Assembly (NCBI RefSeq): GCF_001591485.1
Contig: NZ_BCUZ01000002.1
Span: 1-64,000 of the forward strand
Length of the DNA stretch: 64,000 nucleotides
Direction of reading: 5' to 3'
DNA from: Neobacillus fumarioli NBRC 102428
GTDB lineage: Bacteria; Bacillota; Bacilli; Bacillales; Cytobacillaceae
Numbering within the stretch: the stretch's first letter is position 1; every line of letters starts with the position of its first letter. This document shows positions 42,552-55,023 of the stretch, piece after piece. Under the pieces are notes generated by a model, which had not been told where the DNA came from, ran no database searches, and was given only the letters and a program-made list of their open reading frames with translations. The position numbers and the translations under genes are program-made.

Positions 42552-43463
42552 ATGTTGGGAAGTCAATGGATATTCCTTGGCGGAGAATTCGTCAAGAAAG
42601 AGGACGCTGTCGTATCAGTCTTTGATCATGGCTTTTTATACGGTGACGGCGTATTTGAAGGAATTCGCGTTTACAGCGGAAACATCTTCAGACTTGATGC
42701 CCATCTGAAAAGACTATTCGAATCAGCACAATCCATTATGTTACAGATTCCGTATTCAAAAGAGGAAATGACGCAATTAATCATTGACACCGTGAGAAAA
42801 AATGAACTAGAAAGTGCTTATATTCGCGTCGTTGTCTCCCGAGGAAAAGGAAATCTTGGACTGGACCCTTCTTCCTGCTCCCAGCCAAATGTCATCATTA
42901 TCGCCGAGGAATTAACCATGTATCCCAAAGAATTCTATGAACAAGGGATCAAAGTTGCCTCTGTTGCGAGCAGAAGGAATCGCCCAGATGTATTAAGTCC
43001 ACAAATTAAATCATTAAATTACTTAAATAATATCCTGGTCAAACTGGAGGCAAACCAAGCAGGCGTCCAGGAGGCATTAATGCTGAATGATCAAGGTTAT
43101 GTAACAGAAGGTTCTGCTGATAATATTTTTATCGTCAAAAATGGCGTGATTTACACTCCTCCCGTTTATTTAGGAGCATTGGAAGGGATCACAAGAAACG
43201 CCATTCTCGATATTGCAAGAGCCAAAGGATATGAAGTACGGGAACTCCCCTTTGGCAGACATGATGTCTATGTTGCCGATGAAGTATTCTTAACCGGGAC
43301 AGCCGTCGAGGTCATTGCCGTGATTAATGTCGATGGACGCCAAATCAGCAACGGAAAACCGGGAGAAATTACAAAAGATCTTTTAGAAGAATTCAGAAAA
43401 ATTGTAACAACGGACGGAGTCGCCTGTTATCCAGAAAGAGTCAACAAAGCATACGTCAGTTAG
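42552..43463 (+). CDS. ilvE: Branched-chain amino acid aminotransferase IlvE
   Basis: A 303-residue fold-type IV PLP enzyme of the E. coli IlvE type. [19 protein letters not shown] is the substrate loop, the PLP Lys is in [18 protein letters not shown], and [10 protein letters not shown] and [11 protein letters not shown] complete the phosphate-binding site. It makes Leu, Ile and Val from their keto acids. The ATG at 42552 lies five bases after AAAGGAG; a TTG at 42555 would give slightly better spacing and a product starting MGSQWIF like relatives. First gene of the branched-chain cluster, with its own promoter, 11 bases before ilvD. Confidence 0.93.
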   Translation: MLGSQWIFLGGEFVKKEDAVVSVFDHGFLYGDGVFEGIRVYSGNIFRLDAHLKRLFESAQSIMLQIPYSKEEMTQLIIDTVRKNELESAYIRVVVSRGKGNLGLDPSSCSQPNVIIIAEELTMYPKEFYEQGIKVASVASRRNRPDVLSPQIKSLNYLNNILVKLEANQAGVQEALMLNDQGYVTEGSADNIFIVKNGVIYTPPVYLGALEGITRNAILDIARAKGYEVRELPFGRHDVYVADEVFLTGTAVEVIAVINVDGRQISNGKPGEITKDLLEEFRKIVTTDGVACYPERVNKAYVS

Positions 43464-43474
43464 GAGATAGAGAA

Positions 43475-45142
43475 ATGCGAAGCGATATGATTAAAAAGGG
43501 GATCGACCGAGCTCCTCACCGCAGCCTATTATACGCAACCGGGGTCAAAACAAGCGATCTGGATAAACCATTTATCGGTGTTTGTAACTCCTATATTGAT
43601 ATTATTCCAGGACATAAACACCTGCAGTCTTTCGGTGAAATTGTAAAAGAAGCCATTCGTGAAGCTGGCGGGGTTCCCTTTGAGTTTAACACGATTGGCG
43701 TTGACGACGGGATTGCCATGGGCCACATCGGAATGCGTTATTCACTCCCGAGCCGTGAGATCATTTGTGACAGTGCTGAAACGGTTATAAACGCTCACTG
43801 GTTTGACGGTGTATTTTATATTCCAAACTGCGACAAAATCACACCAGGCATGCTGATGGCAGCTGCCCGCACCAATGTACCAGCCGTTTTTGTTTCAGGC
43901 GGTCCGATGGAAGCTGGTAAATCTTCTTCGGGAAGAAACTTATCCCTCACCTCTGTTTTTGAGGGAGTTGGGGCATACCACAGCGGAAAGATGACTCAGC
44001 AGGAATTACTGGAAATCGAAACCAGCGCTTGTCCAACTTGCGGTTCCTGTTCAGGAATGTTCACTGCCAATTCTATGAACTGTTTGATGGAAGTATTAGG
44101 AATGACTGTTCCTGGCAATGGAACCATCGTAGCCACTTCAGAAGAACGGCATGAACTGATTCGGCAGGCTGTAAAGCATTTAATGAATCTGATTAAAAAT
44201 GATATCCGACCGCGCGATATCTTGACAAGAGAAGCATTTGACAATGCCTTCGCACTCGATATGGCCATGGGCGGCTCAACCAATACGGTGCTTCATACGT
44301 TAGCTATCGCTCATGAAGCCGGAATTGATTACGATCTACGAGAAATCAATAAAATCGCCGAAAAAGTTCCATATTTAGCGAAAATCATGCCTGCTTCTGA
44401 TTATTCGATGCAGGATGTACACCGCGCCGGCGGTGTCAGTGCCATCATCAATGAGCTATGCAAAATCGATGGTGTCATGCACCGTGAATGCTTGACAATT
44501 ACCGGGAAAACACTTGCTGAAAATGTGAAGGATGCAAAGATTCTTGATGAAACTGTCATTCGACCGAAAGAAAATCCATACAGCCCTGTCGGCGGTCTTT
44601 CTATCCTTTTCGGAAACCTGGCCCCTGATGGCGGAGTCATCAAAGTTGGTGCTGTAGATCCATCGATCAAAACCTTCTTAGGCAAAGCCATTGTGTTTGA
44701 TTCACAGGAAGAAGCACAGGAGAACATTAATAACGGCACTGTAAAAGCCGGTCATGTGGTTGTTATTCGCTATGAAGGTCCAAAAGGCGGCCCCGGAATG
44801 CCCGAAATGCTCGCTCCGACCTCGGCAATTGTCGGCCGCGGTCTGGATAAGGAAGTCGCTCTTATTACAGATGGCAGATTCTCCGGTGCTACTCGCGGTA
44901 TCTGCGTGGGCCACATTTCTCCGGAAGCAGCAGAAGGCGGTCCAATCGCCCTCGTTGAAAACGGAGATGATATTTTAATCGATTTAGAAGCACGCTCCAT
45001 TGAGTTAGTTGTCGATGAAGAAGTATTAGCCGAAAGACGCCGCAATTTTGTGAAACCTGAACCAAAAATAAAAACCGGCTATCTGGCCAAATATTCAAAG
45101 CTAGTTACTTCTGCCAATACCGGCGGAGTTATGAAAATATAA
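43475..45142 (+). CDS. ilvD: Dihydroxy-acid dehydratase IlvD
   Basis: A 555-residue enzyme of the IlvD/Edd family. The cluster-binding cysteines are in [11 protein letters not shown] and [19 protein letters not shown], and [13 protein letters not shown] and [15 protein letters not shown] are further family blocks. It dehydrates dihydroxy-isovalerate and its homologue to the 2-keto acids, the step before the aminotransferase. SD TAGGAGATAG precedes the ATG. It follows ilvE directly. The gap to ilvB contains a structured repeat and a T-box leader, so the two halves of the cluster are controlled separately. Confidence 0.96.
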   Translation: MRSDMIKKGIDRAPHRSLLYATGVKTSDLDKPFIGVCNSYIDIIPGHKHLQSFGEIVKEAIREAGGVPFEFNTIGVDDGIAMGHIGMRYSLPSREIICDSAETVINAHWFDGVFYIPNCDKITPGMLMAAARTNVPAVFVSGGPMEAGKSSSGRNLSLTSVFEGVGAYHSGKMTQQELLEIETSACPTCGSCSGMFTANSMNCLMEVLGMTVPGNGTIVATSEERHELIRQAVKHLMNLIKNDIRPRDILTREAFDNAFALDMAMGGSTNTVLHTLAIAHEAGIDYDLREINKIAEKVPYLAKIMPASDYSMQDVHRAGGVSAIINELCKIDGVMHRECLTITGKTLAENVKDAKILDETVIRPKENPYSPVGGLSILFGNLAPDGGVIKVGAVDPSIKTFLGKAIVFDSQEEAQENINNGTVKAGHVVVIRYEGPKGGPGMPEMLAPTSAIVGRGLDKEVALITDGRFSGATRGICVGHISPEAAEGGPIALVENGDDILIDLEARSIELVVDEEVLAERRRNFVKPEPKIKTGYLAKYSKLVTSANTGGVMKI

Positions 45143-45143
45143 C

Positions 45144-45289
45144 GAAAAGCGGAAGCGGCCGTTTAGCGACGTATGAACGGGGCCCGCTCCGACTGAGATA
45201 AAGGAAACACGAAGAGCGAAGCGATTCGATGTTGACTTATCGTAGGGAGGAGTGGGATGTCCACTAGTCGCTGGCCGCTGAAGCTAGAC
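45144..45289. repeat. Large imperfect palindrome after ilvD
   Basis: The arms AGCGGCC-GTTT-AGCGAC (45154-45170) and GTCGCT-GGCCGCT (45267-45279) pair, with GC-rich sequence between. It opens with GAAAAGCGGAAGCG like the element at 37648. It is a likely member of a dispersed repeat family. Confidence 0.65.
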
Positions 45290-45402
45290 AATCATCTAAG
45301 TTTAAAATAGTTTAAGGTTTTTACTTAACAGGGAACCACTAGTACCCCTCCCCTTCTTTAAAGAAGTTAAGGTACTAACTTGATAATCTAATAGTCTGAA
45401 AT

Positions 45403-45717
45403 CGATGACGGGAATAAAGGATTAGATACTTGTATTTTCAGAGAGCTGGGGTTGCTGTGAGCCCAGTAATACAACCTAATCTGACATCGTCCCCGAGTGT
45501 TATTCTGAACGGTAGTTACCAAGTAGGTTTAACCGGGTGCTTACATGCGCACCTGTTACAAAAAGAAGCGTTTAACAATTTATTAAACGCTTCATAAGGC
45601 AGTATTCGTGAGGATACTGTGAAAACGGGTGGTACCGAGAAAATGATAGGCCTTTTCTCCCCGATTACTCTGCTTATGCTTAACTGCAGTTTATTCGTGG
45701 AGAAAAGGCCTTTTTAC
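45403..45717 (+). promoter_or_regulatory. T-box leader riboswitch of the ilvB-leuB operon
   Basis: The conserved pieces occur in order: the stem I base (CGATGACGGGA with CATCGTCCC), CAGAGAGC with the GGGTTGCTGTGAGCCCAGTA hairpin, and the T-box GGGTGGTACCG (45627-45637) in the antiterminator. A terminator follows. Uncharged tRNA should bind and allow readthrough. The specifier is probably CTG (Leu, 45481-45483), judged from its place 3' of the paired TTGTATT/AATACAA helix; this codon choice is an inference. Confidence 0.92.
45649..45717 (+). terminator. Intrinsic terminator of the T-box leader
   Basis: GGCCTTTTCTCC (45649-45660) and GGAGAAAAGGCC (about 45700-45711) form a 12-bp stem followed by TTTTTAC. 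It competes with the antiterminator that contains the T-box. Confidence 0.92.
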
Positions 45718-45775
45718 TTTGTTTTTAGGAGTCAAATAGGTTAAATAGAAATTTCCACAAGGAGGGAATTACGAC

Positions 45776-47509
45776 GTGAAAGTAGAAGCCAAGCTGGAAT
45801 TCCAAACCAGTACCGCACCGAAAACAGGTGCAGATCTTCTTATTGATTTGCTAATCAAAGAAGGGGTTGAAACATTATTCGGGTATCCCGGAGGTGCCGT
45901 TCTGCCAATTTACGATGCCATTTATCGGGCACAAGGCCGCATCCAGCATGTCCTTTTCCGCCATGAGCAAGGAATGATCCATGCAGCAGAAGGATATGCC
46001 CGAATTACAGGGAAACCTGGAGTGGTAATAGCTACTTCAGGGCCGGGAGCAACAAACCTGGTTACCGGAATTACAGATGCGATGATGGATTCTTTACCGC
46101 TCGTGGTATTTACCGGTCAGGTGGCAAGTACCGTAATCGGAACAGATGCCTTTCAGGAAGCAGATGTAATGGCCATTACGACTCCGATTACCAAACATAA
46201 TTACCAGGTGCGGTCGATTGCCGACTTACCGCGAATTGTGAAGGAAGCATTTCATATTGCTTCTACCGGCCGGCCGGGACCGGTCCTTGTCGATATTCCA
46301 AAAGATATTTCAGCAGGAATTTTAACGGAAGAACCGGAAGAAGTTCTCATTCACTTGCCTGGCTATCAGCCGACCATCAGACCGAATCCGTTCCAAATTA
46401 AAAAGCTGGTTGACTCACTGTCAAAAGCGAAAAAACCTGTCATTCTATCCGGAGCTGGTGTCCTTCATGCGAAGGCATCTGCGGAGTTAACAGCTTTTGC
46501 GGAGAAACATCAAATTCCGGTAGTTACTACCCTGCTAGGTCTCGGAACCTTTCCGGCAGACAGCCCTCTATCCTTGGGAATGGGCGGCATGCACGGAACA
46601 TATGCAGCAAACATGGCATTATACGAAAGTGATTTACTCATCAATTTTGGCGCCCGCTTTGATGACCGGTTGACAGGCAATCTAAAGCATTTTGCCCCGA
46701 ATGCGAAAGTAGCACATATCGATATCGACCCGGCAGAAATCGGCAAAAATGTTCCAACGCAAATTCCAATCGTCGGGGATGCCAAAGAAGCCTTAATCCA
46801 ATTGATCGATGAAACAGCCGGTCTTGAGGCTCTGGAACATCAGGAATGGCTGGAACATCTTGAACAATATAAGCAGGATTATCCGCTATGGTATCAACAT
46901 GATCCTCATGGCATGTGCCCGCAATGGCTGATTGAAGCCATTCATAAAATAACTGGCGGGGATGCCATTGTAGCGACTGATGTCGGCCAGCATCAAATGT
47001 GGGCCGCCCAATACTACAACTTCACCAAGCCGCATCGCTGGATTACGTCCGGCGGGCTCGGGACAATGGGCTTCGGGTTTCCGGCAGCCATTGGCGCACA
47101 AATGGCAGCCCCGGAAAGCACAGTCGTTGCCATTGTCGGTGACGGCGGTTTCCAAATGACATTGCAAGAGCTGTCCGTTGTGTATGAACGAAATCTTCCA
47201 ATCAAGATTATCATCGTCAACAATGGCGCGCTCGGAATGGTCCGCCAGTGGCAGGAACTGTTGCATGGCAATCGAATTTCCGAATCGATCCTGCATAGCC
47301 AACCAGATTTTGTTAAACTTGCGGAAAGCTACTCGATCCGCGGTTACAAAATTGACAACCAAGAAGACTTGATTGCCAAATTACCTGAAATATTTGCTCT
47401 AAATGAGCCGGTACTAGTTGATTGCCGTGTAATCCAGCAGGAAAAAGTTTTTCCAATGATTGCTCCCGGCAAAGGGCTTCATGAAATGATTGGGGTGAAA
47501 CCACAATGA
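45776..47509 (+). CDS. ilvB: Acetolactate synthase large subunit IlvB
   Basis: A 577-residue thiamine-diphosphate enzyme. [14 protein letters not shown] and the catalytic Glu in [14 protein letters not shown] lie at the start, and the cofactor motif GDGGFQMT...NNGALGMV near the end. It joins two pyruvates, or pyruvate and 2-ketobutyrate, in the first common step of branched-chain synthesis. It starts with GTG nine bases after AAGGAGGG. It is expressed through the T-box leader and overlaps ilvN by four bases (ATGA). Confidence 0.96.
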   Translation: MKVEAKLEFQTSTAPKTGADLLIDLLIKEGVETLFGYPGGAVLPIYDAIYRAQGRIQHVLFRHEQGMIHAAEGYARITGKPGVVIATSGPGATNLVTGITDAMMDSLPLVVFTGQVASTVIGTDAFQEADVMAITTPITKHNYQVRSIADLPRIVKEAFHIASTGRPGPVLVDIPKDISAGILTEEPEEVLIHLPGYQPTIRPNPFQIKKLVDSLSKAKKPVILSGAGVLHAKASAELTAFAEKHQIPVVTTLLGLGTFPADSPLSLGMGGMHGTYAANMALYESDLLINFGARFDDRLTGNLKHFAPNAKVAHIDIDPAEIGKNVPTQIPIVGDAKEALIQLIDETAGLEALEHQEWLEHLEQYKQDYPLWYQHDPHGMCPQWLIEAIHKITGGDAIVATDVGQHQMWAAQYYNFTKPHRWITSGGLGTMGFGFPAAIGAQMAAPESTVVAIVGDGGFQMTLQELSVVYERNLPIKIIIVNNGALGMVRQWQELLHGNRISESILHSQPDFVKLAESYSIRGYKIDNQEDLIAKLPEIFALNEPVLVDCRVIQQEKVFPMIAPGKGLHEMIGVKPQ

Positions 47510-48027
47510 AACGTATCATCACGTTAACAGTTCAAGATCGCAGCGGCGTGCTCAACCGGGTTACAGGTCTCTTGCAAAGGCGGCAATTTAATATTGAGAG
47601 CATTTCTGTTGGCCCCACCGAAACCGAAGGAGTTTCCAAAATGACCCTCGTGGTCGAAGTTGGAGATGGACAGCGGCTGGAGCAAGTAACAAAACAATTA
47701 AACAAGCAAATTGATGTATTAAAAGTATCCGACATTACGGATAAAGCAATTGTGGTCCGGGAGCTGGCCTTAATTAAAGTAGCAAGCAGTTCCCAGCTCC
47801 GTACCGAAATCCATGGGATTATTGATCCCTTCCGCGCTGACATTATTGACGTTAGCAAAGACAGCTTAGCGGTACAAATCACCGGCCGACCGGAAAAAAT
47901 TGATGCCTTGATTGAGCTCTTGCGTCCGTTCGGCATTAAAGAAATTGCCCGAACCGGCTTAACCGCCTTTTTACGCGGCTATCAGCCGCAAGTTAATGAA
48001 TTTGCAGCATATTCACTATCAAAATAA
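47506..48027 (+). CDS. ilvN: Acetolactate synthase small (regulatory) subunit IlvN/IlvH
   Basis: A 173-residue protein with an N-terminal ACT domain ([32 protein letters not shown]) and the C-terminal ALS_ss_C domain. It binds valine and controls the large subunit. The ATG overlaps the ilvB stop, so the two subunits are made in step. Length is normal for Bacillus IlvH. Confidence 0.95.
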   Translation: MKRIITLTVQDRSGVLNRVTGLLQRRQFNIESISVGPTETEGVSKMTLVVEVGDGQRLEQVTKQLNKQIDVLKVSDITDKAIVVRELALIKVASSSQLRTEIHGIIDPFRADIIDVSKDSLAVQITGRPEKIDALIELLRPFGIKEIARTGLTAFLRGYQPQVNEFAAYSLSK

Positions 48028-48049
48028 ACTAATAATTCTGAAAGGATGA

Positions 48050-50612
<2,563 letters not shown>

Positions 50613-50619
50613 TTTTCAC

Positions 50620-50644
50620 GGCCTTGGTGTCAGGCACCGAGGCC
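50620..50644 (+). repeat. Stem-loop between leuA and leuB containing the GGTGTCAGGCACC motif
   Basis: GGCCT-T-GGTG and CACC-G-AGGCC pair around TCAGG. There is no T-run, so it looks like a processing or stability element rather than a terminator. The core motif recurs elsewhere in the window. Confidence 0.7.
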
Positions 50645-50687
50645 AGATTCAACATACATTTTTTACAATAATAAGGAGGTTGCTCTT

Positions 50688-51794
50688 ATGAAAAAACGTA
50701 TTGTATTGCTTCCCGGTGATGGCATCGGCAAGGAAGTGATGGAATCCGCTAAAGAGGTGTTAACGGCCATTGCGGAAGAATATAATCATACATTTAGCTT
50801 TGAGACCCATGAAATCGGAGGAGCAGCCATTGACCTTTACGGCACTCCCCTTCCCGATCCAACAGTGGAGGCCTGCAAACAGGCGGATGCTGTATTACTA
50901 GGTGCTGTTGGCGGACCTAAATGGGATCAAAACCTATCTCATTTAAGGCCGGAACGAGGGCTTCTGGGCATCCGCAAAGCCCTTGACCTGTATGCGAACC
51001 TGCGCCCGATCAAAGGATTCAAAAATTTGCTTCATGCTTCTCCTTTAAAAGAAGAAGTCGTTGCTGGGAGCGACCTCCTTATTGTTCGTGAATTAACTGG
51101 CGGTATTTATTTTGGAACGCCCAGCGAGCGGCGGGAAAACGGCCAGGTCGTCGTCGATACGCTCAGCTATACACGCTATGAGATTGAAAGAATTGTCGAT
51201 AAAGCATTTCAAGCAGCCCGCAGCCGGCGCGGCCGCCTTGCATCCGTCGATAAAGCAAATGTGCTTGAATCAAGCAAGGTTTGGAGAGAAGTCGTCGAGG
51301 AAAAGAAAGCACAATACCCTGATGTCGAGGTTGAGCATGTGCTAGTTGATGCGGCAGCGATGAAGCTGATTACCAATCCTTCTCACTTTGATGTGATTGT
51401 CACAGAGAATATGTTTGGTGACATTTTAAGTGATGAAGCATCTGTATTAACAGGGTCTCTTGGCATGCTCCCTTCTGCAAGCCTGAATGAATCAGGAGTC
51501 GGTCTTTATGAACCAGTCCATGGTTCAGCTCCGGACATTGCTGGTAAAGGTATTGCCAATCCAACTGCCATGATTTTATCAGCAGCGCTAATGTTAAGAT
51601 ATTCCTTTGAATTGGAAGAGGAAGCAAAACTCATTGAGAATGCCGTCCAATCCGCTCTTGATTCCGGTTATCATACTGCTGACCTGCAGGTACCAAACGG
51701 ACGCCTTGTTGGCACGAAAGTTATGACGCGATTAATTGTTGACTATATTAAAACCCAGAATGCTTCAAAATGTATCGCCAGCTGCTACTATTAA
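50688..51794 (+). CDS. leuB: 3-isopropylmalate dehydrogenase LeuB
   Basis: A 368-residue enzyme. [11 protein letters not shown] starts the nucleotide site; substrate-binding Arg residues lie in [12 protein letters not shown] and [12 protein letters not shown]; metal ligands are in DAAAMKLI and [29 protein letters not shown] follows. It oxidises and decarboxylates 3-isopropylmalate. AAGGAGG precedes the ATG. The C-terminal end (SKCIASCYY) is slightly longer and Cys-rich compared with relatives as I remember them. A terminator-like hairpin follows. Confidence 0.95.
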   Translation: MKKRIVLLPGDGIGKEVMESAKEVLTAIAEEYNHTFSFETHEIGGAAIDLYGTPLPDPTVEACKQADAVLLGAVGGPKWDQNLSHLRPERGLLGIRKALDLYANLRPIKGFKNLLHASPLKEEVVAGSDLLIVRELTGGIYFGTPSERRENGQVVVDTLSYTRYEIERIVDKAFQAARSRRGRLASVDKANVLESSKVWREVVEEKKAQYPDVEVEHVLVDAAAMKLITNPSHFDVIVTENMFGDILSDEASVLTGSLGMLPSASLNESGVGLYEPVHGSAPDIAGKGIANPTAMILSAALMLRYSFELEEEAKLIENAVQSALDSGYHTADLQVPNGRLVGTKVMTRLIVDYIKTQNASKCIASCYY

Positions 51795-51808
51795 TAAATG
51801 GATTACAT

Positions 51809-51848
51809 GGGTAAATCGTGGCTCTTTCGGTTTACCCGAATTTTTTTC
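51809..51848 (+). terminator. Terminator-like hairpin between leuB and leuC
   Basis: GGGTAAA and TTTACCC flank a 15-base loop, with GAA and then a T-run of seven to eight bases. The stem is only 7 bp, so readthrough is likely, but it can lower leuC-leuD expression. Confidence 0.65.
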
Positions 51849-51870
51849 AAATCGCAGATTGCAACTATAA

Positions 51871-51954
51871 ATTAGCAAATAATGAGCCCGGATTCGCAAA
51901 TAAATCAGATAAATTCGCTAATAAACAGGACGAATTCGCAAATAAAAAGGGCGG
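51871..51954. repeat. Four tandem 21-bp units upstream of leuC
   Basis: Units start at 51871, 51892, 51913 and 51934. Each begins ATTCGCAAATAA (with one or two changes) followed by a variable 8-9 bp. A partial fifth unit (ATT) follows. It sits in the leuB-leuC gap. Confidence 0.9.
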
Positions 51955-52005
51955 ATTTCTTTATAAATGGAACATTCGGTTACTTTAATGGAGAGGAAGG
52001 AAACT

Positions 52006-53424
52006 ATGCAAACACCAAAAACGATTATTGAAAAGATTTGGGAACAGCATGTAGTTCACCGTGAGGAAGGAAAACCAGATTTACTTTATATTGACCTCCA
52101 CCTTGTTCATGAGGTTACCTCCCCTCAAGCATTCGATGGTCTGCGTTTGAACGGGCGTAAAGTCCGCCGCCCTGATCTTACGTTTGCCACGATGGATCAC
52201 AATATACCCACCCGCCAGCGGCAGGTCATCCATGATCCTATTTCGAAAAAACAAATTGATACTCTTGTCCAAAATTGTCGGGAATTCGGCATCACCCTTG
52301 CTGACCTTCATCATCCCGATAACGGAATTGTCCATGTCATTGGTCCGGAACTCGGCTTAACCCAGCCCGGCAAAACGATCGTCTGCGGCGACAGCCATAC
52401 ATCCACACATGGTGCATTCGGCGCCCTTGCCTTCGGGATTGGGACAAGTGAAGTGGAGCATGTTCTGGCAACACAAACACTATGGCAGGCAAAACCAAAG
52501 ACATTGAATGTCAAAGTCAACGGCCGACTTGGGACAGGCGTTACCGCTAAAGACTTGATCTTGGCGATTATTGCAAAATTCGGTGTAAAATTTGGTACGG
52601 GATATGTTGTCGAATATACGGGAGAAGCCATTCGGGCAATGTCTATGGAAGAACGAATGACAGTCTGCAACATGTCAATTGAAGGCGGTGCACGAGCAGG
52701 TTTGATTTCTCCTGATGAAACGACTTTTAATTATTTACGCGGCCGCCGTTATGTTCCTCAAGGTGCAGCATTTGAAGAAGCGGTTGCGCGCTGGAAAGCA
52801 CTTGCTACTGACGAGGGAGCAATCTATGATGAAGTCATTGAAATCAACGCAGACGAAGTGGCACCTCAGGTCACTTGGGGAACGAATCCCGGAATGTGTA
52901 TTCCAGTTACCGCTAATGTACCAAGTCCTGATGATACTGATAAACCAAATGAAAAAGAAGAAATCCAGCGTGCTCTTGAATATATGGGATTAAAAGCCGG
53001 CCAACCTATTTCAAGTGTAAAAATTGACCATGTATTCATCGGTTCCTGCACCAACTCACGCTTAAGCGATTTACGCAAAGCTGCCGAAGTGATTCGTGGA
53101 CGAAAAGTAAGCCCATCCGTCACAGCCATTGTTGTTCCAGGTTCATTCAGTGTGAAACTTGCTGCTGAACAAGAAGGTCTTGATCAAGTATTCAAAGAAG
53201 CTGGTTTTGAATGGCGTGAGGCAGGCTGCAGCATGTGTCTAGGAATGAACGATGATATCATTCCATCTGGTGAACGCTGTGCCTCTACTTCCAACCGCAA
53301 CTTTGAAGGACGACAAGGCAAAGGGGCCCGTACTCATCTTGTCAGCCCGGAAATGGCTGCTGCTGCGGCAATTACCGGCCGATTTGTCGATGTCCGTACA
53401 TTTACAGCACAGGAGGTAAGATAA
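52006..53424 (+). CDS. leuC: 3-isopropylmalate dehydratase large subunit LeuC
   Basis: A 472-residue aconitase-family subunit. The 4Fe-4S ligands are the Cys in [11 protein letters not shown] and the pair in [39 protein letters not shown] and [11 protein letters not shown] are further family blocks. With LeuD it isomerises isopropylmalate. The ATG at 52006 is chosen because GAGAGGAAGGA lies just before it; the frame is open from 51967. leuD follows after three bases. Confidence 0.95.
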   Translation: MQTPKTIIEKIWEQHVVHREEGKPDLLYIDLHLVHEVTSPQAFDGLRLNGRKVRRPDLTFATMDHNIPTRQRQVIHDPISKKQIDTLVQNCREFGITLADLHHPDNGIVHVIGPELGLTQPGKTIVCGDSHTSTHGAFGALAFGIGTSEVEHVLATQTLWQAKPKTLNVKVNGRLGTGVTAKDLILAIIAKFGVKFGTGYVVEYTGEAIRAMSMEERMTVCNMSIEGGARAGLISPDETTFNYLRGRRYVPQGAAFEEAVARWKALATDEGAIYDEVIEINADEVAPQVTWGTNPGMCIPVTANVPSPDDTDKPNEKEEIQRALEYMGLKAGQPISSVKIDHVFIGSCTNSRLSDLRKAAEVIRGRKVSPSVTAIVVPGSFSVKLAAEQEGLDQVFKEAGFEWREAGCSMCLGMNDDIIPSGERCASTSNRNFEGRQGKGARTHLVSPEMAAAAAITGRFVDVRTFTAQEVR

Positions 53425-53427
53425 ACA

Positions 53428-54015
53428 ATGGAACCGTTACGTATTCATCAAGGGCTTGTAGTCCCGCTTAACCGACCTAACATTGATACCGATCAGATTA
53501 TCCCGAAGCAATTTCTAAAGCGAATTGAACGGAGCGGCTTCGGACAATTTCTTTTTTATAACTGGCGGTTTGATGATCAGGGGAATCCTCGACCGGACTT
53601 TCCTCTAAATGCACCACAATATAAAGGGGCTTCCATTTTAGTGGCAGGAGAGAATTTCGGCTGCGGCTCTTCTCGCGAGCATGCTCCGTGGGCCGTTCAA
53701 GATTTTGGCTTCAAAGTCATTATTGCCCCAAGTTACGCTGATATTTTTAAAAACAACTGTGTCAAAAATGGTATACTTGCCATTCAAGCTAATGAAGAAC
53801 AAGTGCAAATCATCATGAAAAAGGCCGAAACCGAAGGGTATACAGTGACCGTCAATCTGGAAGAGCAAGTCGTGTATGACCATGACGGCTTTGAATTTCA
53901 TTTTGAAATCGCCCCATATCCGAAGGAAATGCTGCTGAACGGCTGGGACGAAATCGGTGTTACTTTAACGTATGAAGAGAAAATTAAACAATATGAACTG
54001 TCTTCTATTCGCTAA
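53428..54015 (+). CDS. leuD: 3-isopropylmalate dehydratase small subunit LeuD
   Basis: A 195-residue swivel-domain subunit with NIDTDQIIPKQFLKRIERSG and the substrate loop NFGCGSSREHAPWAV. It completes the isomerase with LeuC. The start is three bases after the leuC stop with AGGAGG in the end of leuC. It is the last gene of the leucine unit; a terminator follows. Confidence 0.95.
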   Translation: MEPLRIHQGLVVPLNRPNIDTDQIIPKQFLKRIERSGFGQFLFYNWRFDDQGNPRPDFPLNAPQYKGASILVAGENFGCGSSREHAPWAVQDFGFKVIIAPSYADIFKNNCVKNGILAIQANEEQVQIIMKKAETEGYTVTVNLEEQVVYDHDGFEFHFEIAPYPKEMLLNGWDEIGVTLTYEEKIKQYELSSIR

Positions 54016-54023
54016 ATAGATTT

Positions 54024-54060
54024 AAAGGTGTCAGGCACTTTATGCCGACACTTTTTTTTA
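54024..54060 (+). terminator. Terminator of leuD carrying the GTGTCAGGCAC motif
   Basis: GTGTC-A-GGCA and TGCC-GACAC pair with one unpaired base, followed by eight T residues. It also faces the end of the next minus-strand gene. Confidence 0.85.
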
Positions 54061-54372
54061 AAACTCGGGTAATTCATCCAGATTATTCTCTTTAATGCCG
54101 TCAGGTTCGCTGCGAATAATGTCCCTCCCATATTTATGGAAGACATCAATGTGGGCAATTTTTCCTGCCTTTGCTTCTTCAAGAGCCGTTATATAATCTA
54201 ATTCCCTTCCAGTATTCGTCTTAAACGCAATGATATCACCGTCATCATTTTTCTTAACAGCCACAAACTCTTCCTTGCCTTCGGGATTATTCCGCCCTGC
54301 TTCCATTTTTGCTTGCTGCTCACTTTGTTCCTTGTATTGCTGATAAATTTCTTCAAAGTCTTTTTGTTCCAT
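54058..54372 (-). CDS. DUF3892 domain-containing protein
   Basis: A 104-residue protein. The N-terminal half is charged and helical (DFEEIYQQYKEQSEQQAKME); the C-terminal half has the DUF3892 pattern FVAVKKNDDGDIIAFKTNTG followed by ITALEEAKAGKIAHIDV. Function unknown; the fold is probably a small beta-hairpin domain. The ATG at 54372 follows GGAGGTGAAACG. It converges with leuD on a shared terminator. Confidence 0.82.
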   Translation of the reverse strand: MEQKDFEEIYQQYKEQSEQQAKMEAGRNNPEGKEEFVAVKKNDDGDIIAFKTNTGRELDYITALEEAKAGKIAHIDVFHKYGRDIIRSEPDGIKENNLDELPEF

Positions 54373-54466
54373 CGTTTCACCTCCGAACATTTGTTAGTAT
54401 TATTCTTTTAATGAAAATTATCCAGCCTGAGAAAAAACAGCCAACTTTTTTTAAATGCCATTAAAG

Positions 54467-54498
54467 AATCGGTCCACAATTATGGGCCGATTTTTTTC
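54467..54498. terminator. Hairpin with T-run beside the DUF488 gene
   Basis: AATCGGTCCA and TGGGCCGATT pair, with seven T residues to the right and a weaker TTCTTTAAT run on the minus strand. It can end the minus-strand DUF488 gene, whose stop lies at its edge. Confidence 0.7.
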
Positions 54499-54874
54499 AT
54501 CCATTATTTTGCTGGCTGATCACACGTTCTAATTCCTCATAAAGCACAACTGCATGATTGTGAACAGGATCTTTAGCACCATACAAAAGCGTAACCATGC
54601 CCTTTTCCGCAAGATCCATAATCTGTTTAACTGCCTGAATTTGCGGCTCATTCGTCCGCAGCTCATCGAGATACCTAGAACGAAATTCATCAAACAACTC
54701 CGGCTTATGACCAAACCACTTCCGCAACCCAGAACTCGGAGCAGCATCCTTCACCCAAAAATCCAACCTCGCCTCCACCTTCGAAACCCCCCGCGGCCAC
54801 AACCGATCCACCAGCACCCGGCACCCATCCGCCTCATCAAAAGGCTCATACACCCGCTTCAAAAAAATATTCAT
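54497..54874 (-). CDS. DUF488 family protein (YeaO-like)
   Basis: A 125-residue protein matching DUF488: RVYEPFDEADGCRVLVDRLWPRG at the start, KDAAPSSGLRKWFGHKPE, and the C-terminal VTLLYGAKDPVHNHAVVL. Function unknown. Codon choice is odd: in about the first 66 codons the third base is almost only G or T (one C, no A), while the last 50 codons use all bases. The neighbouring gene across the repeat shows the opposite bias. The start abuts the repeat, and no clear ribosome site precedes the ATG. Confidence 0.85.
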   Translation of the reverse strand: MNIFLKRVYEPFDEADGCRVLVDRLWPRGVSKVEARLDFWVKDAAPSSGLRKWFGHKPELFDEFRSRYLDELRTNEPQIQAVKQIMDLAEKGMVTLLYGAKDPVHNHAVVLYEELERVISQQNNG

Positions 54875-54875
54875 C

Positions 54876-54996
54876 TGGTGTCAGGCACCACAAATGGACA
54901 AATGGCCATTTTGTCCATCTCAGGTGGACATTTTGATTTTGAGGTGCAGTTGTTCACCCCACGCGGACAAATGTCCACGAGTGGTGCCTGACACCA
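54876..54996. repeat. Inverted-repeat element with 16-bp ends
   Basis: TGGTGTCAGGCACCAC (54876-54891) and its exact complement (54981-54996) bound 121 bases that contain another hairpin (ATGGACAAA / TTTTGTCCAT, about 54894-54918). It resembles a small non-coding mobile element or a paired-repeat structure. Outside its right end ATTTAATGAC occurs twice. Confidence 0.85.
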
Positions 54997-55023
54997 TTTA
55001 ATGACAACATTTAATGACGCCAT

